A stretch of 64,000 bases of DNA, from assembly GCF_022539315.1 (NCBI RefSeq), contig NC_066326.1:10370601-10434600 (forward strand), in the 5' to 3' direction. The stretch is from Serinus canaria. Taxonomy: Eukaryota > Chordata > Aves > Passeriformes > Fringillidae. The notes under the pieces are model-generated. The model saw nothing but the letters and a program-made list of their open reading frames with translations. It had not been told where the DNA came from and did no database searches. The position numbers and the translations under genes were made by a program. Positions 59,241 through 64,000 of this stretch are shown piece by piece (within the stretch, counting starts at the first letter, position 1; each line of letters begins with the position of its first letter).

Positions 59241-61315
59241 TTCTTGGAAAAAAGAAAAGAAGAAATGAGATTTAGTATCACAGGATTCCTTGTTTCTCTG
59301 GCTTTGCCTCTGTCTGGGCCCCATGTCATATAATAGGGCTTTGGCCCAGGACGTGGGCTCTGAGATGTGAGGCAAATGGGGCAAGGGAATAATCATCCTA
59401 TAAGCAAATTCATTTCATCTCCTCATGCATCAATTTTGCCATCCACAAGACACTGCTAATGACATTTCCCCTCCTCTGAGATCTTTGGATGCAAAAACCC
59501 AGCGTTAACTCTTTAAAGAGGCTAATCCTCTTTGTGGGCTTTAACCACAGAAGCATGCAAAGCTCAGTGTTAGATGTGCCTCTGCAGTGCAGAGCAGCTA
59601 TAATTGGGAGCTCAGAAAATATGGGGGAGAAGGGGCAGAGACAGCCAGGAGCAGGGAACTGCTTCAGTAGGAGGAGACACCAAGTGGGACCTTGTGGATC
59701 CTGAGGGAGGGATGAAATGAAGTCTGTGGGACCACGAGAGGTGGGAAGGCAGTGGAGCAGGAGCAGTTTTTCACCACGTTGCATGAAGAGTGATTTGTTA
59801 ACACATTTAAAACACGTAAAACACAGTCCTTTCCACACCACTCCTAGTGACTCTGGGATTGTACCCAAGAGCTTGTTATCACCACAGATGGAACTGTTTT
59901 TTAACAGCATCCTTGACCAATCTACTGACTCTGAGGAGAATCAACAGACTTCCCCACCACCCTTAGGATAACTGTCAAAAATTTTTGCAGGGTTTTGAGG
60001 ACTTGTGCACAGTTCTGTCCTAAGCATCAGAAGATTGCAACCACATGTCTGAAAATGCCCTGAGTGGGAAGATATTACTGTAACAGAGAAGGTATCCTTT
60101 CAACAGGACATCTGCATCTGCACACAGCCAGTAGATGAACACAGGCTTACTCTGGTTACCCTGCTCATCTGATTACAGGATGGGAGATGAGCAGGTCTGA
60201 GTACACCACGCCTTCCTTGTAGATTTTCTCTGTGGAGTTTTCACACGGTCATGCTCCATTGATAAAATGAGTCCCAGGAAGGTTTATTCATTTTACTGCT
60301 TATTGTTTCCTCTAACAGGTGCAATCACTATAATTAGGTCTGTACAACAGCATTTTCTTGTTACTCAAATTCCTTCTGTCTCTCAGATGCTCCTGGCTAT
60401 AGCACTACAGTGGCTGCTGCTTAGAGAATGAGTAAAAATGAGTTGTTTTCTTTCCCTCCTTTTTCTTCATTCATCTACATTAAGCCAAAAAACCACACCC
60501 CCCATTTCACAGAGATAATTCCTTCCTTGTTTTGCTTGGACTCAACCAAAGATGTTACCAAATGCCCCACTCACTATTGACACCATCATCTTCCTTGAAA
60601 ACACAGCACAGACCCTCACCCAGGGACAGATGCAAGCACCAGAGCAGAGCATAGTTAGTGTAAAAGGGGAAAGAAAAAACCAGGCTGTCCCTGGGGAGCT
60701 GCCCTGTGACTCCAGTTTAGGATGGAAGGAGATCAGGCAGCTCAATGACTGACCACTCATGGCTCCTGCAGGGAAAAAGTTGGGGCAAAGGCTGATATCT
60801 AAGAATTGAACACATGCCCACTACATCTTTTCCTGCTTTAGAGGCTGTGTTTCTTTCCCTCCCAGTTAATGTACACAAATACTTAACTCATCAGGCACGT
60901 GATGTAATACTCAGGAATGTGTGGGTGCATCCAGTTTAACCAGGAAAAAGCTGCCTTTTGAAGCCACATCAAACCAATGCCTTCCCTCCCAGCAAACTTT
61001 GAGCTAGACAACAAGGGGAAACGCATCTCTGTTGGCACTGTAGAGAAATGGGATGTTTTCCCTGCCATTTTCTTGCCTCATTATATGATGTGCCAAAAAT
61101 GCAAATTGAGATAGTGCCTTGGAGTGGGGTCTTTCTGGAAATGATGGGGTTGCATGTTGGCAGAGGCCTCAAGGCCCAATGGGTTTGAGGCTACAAGAAG
61201 CAACATCTCACTGAGAAAATGAGGCTCTCAGGGTAACAACTGGGGGGATGTGCTGCTTTCAGTCAATCAAGCCCAAACTCAGCCACAGAGTAATCAAGCT
61301 CAATTCAACTGACTT
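59241..61315. other. non-coding stretch, no gene recognised
   Basis: Mixed DNA without classified repeats. The 166-codon minus frame at 59410-59910 is one of the longer frames in the window but reads as random sequence. I see nothing else to support. Confidence 0.58.
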
Positions 61316-61317
61316 CT

Positions 61318-61480
61318 GCGTTATTATTGTTATTATTTATCACTTGAATTACTGGAGCACCTTGAGGAGGCAACTGAAATGAGAGCAGAGAGAGCTGCTG
61401 CTGTACAAAGATGAAATGGGAGTGTGGCAGTCAGGGTGAGCACACAGGCTGCAGAAGAAAGCCTGAAACAAGATGAAGAG
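61318..61480. mobile_element. ancient amniote interspersed repeat remnant
   Basis: TTATTATTGTTATTATTTAT, then ACTGGAGCACCTTGAGGAG and CTGCTGTACAAAGATG, match in order an old repeat common in reptile and bird genomes ('tattattatttatttgtatt...gtagcacctaggagcccc...gtgctgtacaaacac'). The family name and strand are not certain. Matched from memory. Confidence 0.4.
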
Positions 61481-62990
61481 AAATGGGGTTGCAATTAGGC
61501 ATTGGCAGCGTCCATCTGCTGGCTCTGAGGGGAAGATCCTGCACCCTGATTTCAGACAGGCTGCTCAGCATCTGGCAGACTCAGGGCTCCCTCCACTCCT
61601 GGTGGCAACTGAGACAGAGTGCAAAGCTCAAGTCTGACACAGGTCCTGTGCAGAGCTGCATGGAGCAGAAGGTCCAGGCTATCATGCTGCACCAGCCCCT
61701 CAGAGCCTTCATCTTTCTCACTCTTCCTCAGATAGGAGCTTTTTCATCTCACTGAAGTCAGTGGCCACTGCTTGCTTCTCTCAGCACCCAGTGCTCTCAG
61801 CAGAAAAGCTGACACATCCATTGGCATGTCAGCTGGGATCTGTCCAAATGAGACAGGAGTCAAGTCCCTTCCCTCTGCCTCGCTGCTGAGCTCACACCAA
61901 CTGTCATCTGTAAGTAATATGCTAGACATGTTTCTTTTTCAGTTTAAAAAAAAAAAAGAAAGTAATTTATTTTCTAATTACAAAAGAATATAGGATAGGA
62001 GAAAAAAAAAAAAAAAAGAAAAGAAATTATGACTACCAGATGGCAAATCACCATTTAGCAGGAGCAGGCAAAGAGAGGACTCAGTCAATCACAGGGTAAG
62101 TGATAAGACACCAGAGGGAACTACCGAAAAGAAAGGCAGCTCATTACACAAAGCACTAAATTATTCTTAGTGGGACTTCTCCTCCTTCTTTTCCCCTTTC
62201 TATTTTTTATTCTAGGCCATAAAGCAAGTAATTCCACTGAGGCCCTCTTTTAAATGATTAACATTTCCATTTTAACTTTTGTTTTTGATTGTGTCCCTGC
62301 CATTAATCTTTCTGTCTTTTTCTGTGCCCTGCTGTTCACCTCATCTTCTAACTTTCTAATTCCCTTGGCCCATCCCTCGCACCCACAACACATCCATAAG
62401 TTTTTCTGCTGGAGGGAGCCTTGGATGGATCTAACTGAGGTTGGGGGATGTCCCAACACAGCATCACACAAGAGCCAGCCAGCAGCACCCTGGCCCAGCA
62501 GCAGAGTCACCACCCTCTAAAGAGACATCTGGACCAGATTGCCTTATTTGCATGGATGTCCTGGGGCAATTTAGAAATCCCTGGTAAAGACATAATCCTG
62601 AGATATACCTGGCCAGCAATCCCTGCTTGACTGATGATATCTTCAGCTGATGATATCCAAGGCTGGCTGAGATCTCTTTCTGGCTCAATTCCTTTCCACT
62701 GAGCAGCTAATTCATCAGTGGGATGAAAAGTTTTGGGCAGTGCAGTGTTTTCAGGCAACACCACAGCAACATCTGTCTTTGCTGCTTGAGGAGGCAGGAT
62801 ACAAACCACACTGCCTTTTCTCAGGGAAGACACTGGGGAAAAGGTGGCAGCTCAAAACAACCTGCTGTCCATTTCTGCACATTTCTGGGTAAATAGGAAA
62901 ATTGAGGGAGTGTTCATGAGTCACTGATGGCTCTCACTGTGCCACGGGTCCCAGGAGAGCTGAGGGTTGCTGGGCTGAATTCCTGTCCTG
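61481..62990. other. non-coding stretch, no gene recognised
   Basis: Mixed DNA with A runs of 12 (61946-61957) and 16 (62002-62017). The short repeated word TGATGATATC (62631-62640) / TGATGATATC (62648-62657) has a 17-bp period. No gene recognised. Confidence 0.58.
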
Positions 62991-62994
62991 CCTT

Positions 62995-63118
62995 TGATCC
63001 TGGTCTGTGCTGGGACATTTCCAAAATCTCCTCCTCCCCCAGTTTCCCTCTATTGCCAGAAAGGTAAATATCATTTCCTTCCTTTGCAAATCCCCTGTAA
63101 AACACTGCTAATGTGCAG
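62995..63118 (+). mobile_element. ancient MIR/CORE-SINE-like remnant
   Basis: CCCCCAGTTTCCCTCTATTG, then CCTTCCTTTGCAAATCCC and GTAAAACACTGCTAATG, recall the forward MIR-type order ('cctcagtttccccatctgtaaaatggg...tacctca...gtaaagcgcttt'). Decayed, and the matches are short. Confidence 0.35.
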
Positions 63119-64000
63119 GGAGGGCTCAGGTTTTTACAGCTGCTCCTGGCACAGGAAAAGCCTGTCCCCTCAGCAGGAGCGAGCCAGACATGGGTGTTGC
63201 TATCCCATAAATTCCCTCACACTCCTTGTCTCCTGACATTGCTGCCATTTAGAGCTTGTTCATGTGCTTTAGGAGCATTAGGCAAAATACTGATAGTCAG
63301 GCATTTCACTATTTCTATTTCTCTGGCCTTAAAGACAGAACACAGTGCTACTTGCTGATGAACTGGGCCAAAGCAAAGGTGTTGGTGGCACTGACTGAAG
63401 GGAAAGGAGTCAAACTTCACCTGCCTGGCCCCTTTCACAGCCCCAGGCCTGTGGCCATGGGTGTGTTACTGGGAATGCTGGCAGGAGCCAAGGGCTCACA
63501 TACTGGGGTAAATCCCCATCCTTGGCTATAAAAGCAGCATGGCTGGACCTGGGGAAAGGGGGTGAGGAACCCCAGGGCATGGCACAAAAGGACTCCCATA
63601 GACCTGCAGGCAGCCTCCATCCTAGAGATGAGCTGTTAAATGATGCAGTTTTGTTTTTCTAGAAACCATGCAGACAAAAAGGAGAGGTTTCAGTCAATAC
63701 ATAAAGTATTTTTTAGCAAAATGGGAGAACTTCAGCTCTGAGCAGCACAGGGGCATCTGTTAACTGTGGCAGCTTTGGAATATGGGCACTCACTCGTCAA
63801 TGAAAACCAAATCTTGCACTTGAAGCAAAAACAAATTAAAATTAATTAATCAGTGGAAAACACTTCATTTGAACTGGGAAGAGCAGATGCAACTAGCAGG
63901 TCTAGGTGGACAAACAAGATAATCAAATCAATACTCACACTCTTCTCATGGCTGGCAGCCACAGGCTACTAAGTGAGAGCAGAGGTGTGGATCTGCCTTG
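63119..64000. other. non-coding stretch, no gene recognised
   Basis: Mixed DNA to the end of the window. An AT-rich patch with AATTAAAATTAATTAATC lies at about 63833-63850. No gene, RNA or classified repeat seen. Confidence 0.55.

Noticed and set aside
59410..59910. 166-codon minus-strand frame
   Set aside because: Its translation has no motif and begins and ends arbitrarily. Judged chance.

Overview
The window looks like vertebrate, most likely avian, nuclear DNA with no recognisable gene. I found no open frame that reads like a known protein, no rRNA, intact tRNA, snRNA or CRISPR array, and no dense bacterial-style coding. The longest open frames (110 to 190 codons) start at arbitrary codons and translate into low-complexity or random-looking sequence. 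The avian call rests on worn fragments of the CR1 retrotransposon. The clearest are a 3' end with its tandem ATTCTGTG octamer at 15862-15877 and opposite-strand 3' ends at 48533-48600 and 49090-49173. CpG is scarce except in a few short blocks. There is no CpG island and no convincing promoter.

The background (about 80% of the window) is unremarkable intronic or intergenic DNA with homopolymer runs, purine/pyrimidine tracts and a few microsatellites. Three things stand out against it. First, about fifteen blocks of roughly 100-350 bp are AT-rich or keep CpGs, lack simple repeats, and hold clustered homeodomain, POU octamer, MEF2-like, CCAAT and RFX-like motifs. They look like conserved non-coding elements, densest at 13.05-15.15 kb, 27.3-27.65 kb and 51.2-59.2 kb. 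Second, a set of very old interspersed repeats survives: MIR/CORE-SINE-like copies near 24.1, 46.3, 54.0, 54.4 and 63.0 kb and another ancient amniote-type repeat near 61.3 kb. Third, a 0.45-kb minisatellite at 31.93-32.38 kb has a 17-bp unit ordered into a four-unit (68-bp) higher-order repeat that changes to a 20-bp unit at its right end.

The simplest reading is part of a large intron or gene desert acting as a regulatory landscape, possibly for a developmental gene outside the window. That is an inference from motif content and composition. It cannot be proved without cross-species alignment. One short open frame (24259-24513) with a good splice-acceptor context is flagged as a weak exon candidate. 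I saw no evidence of a novel multi-gene system.
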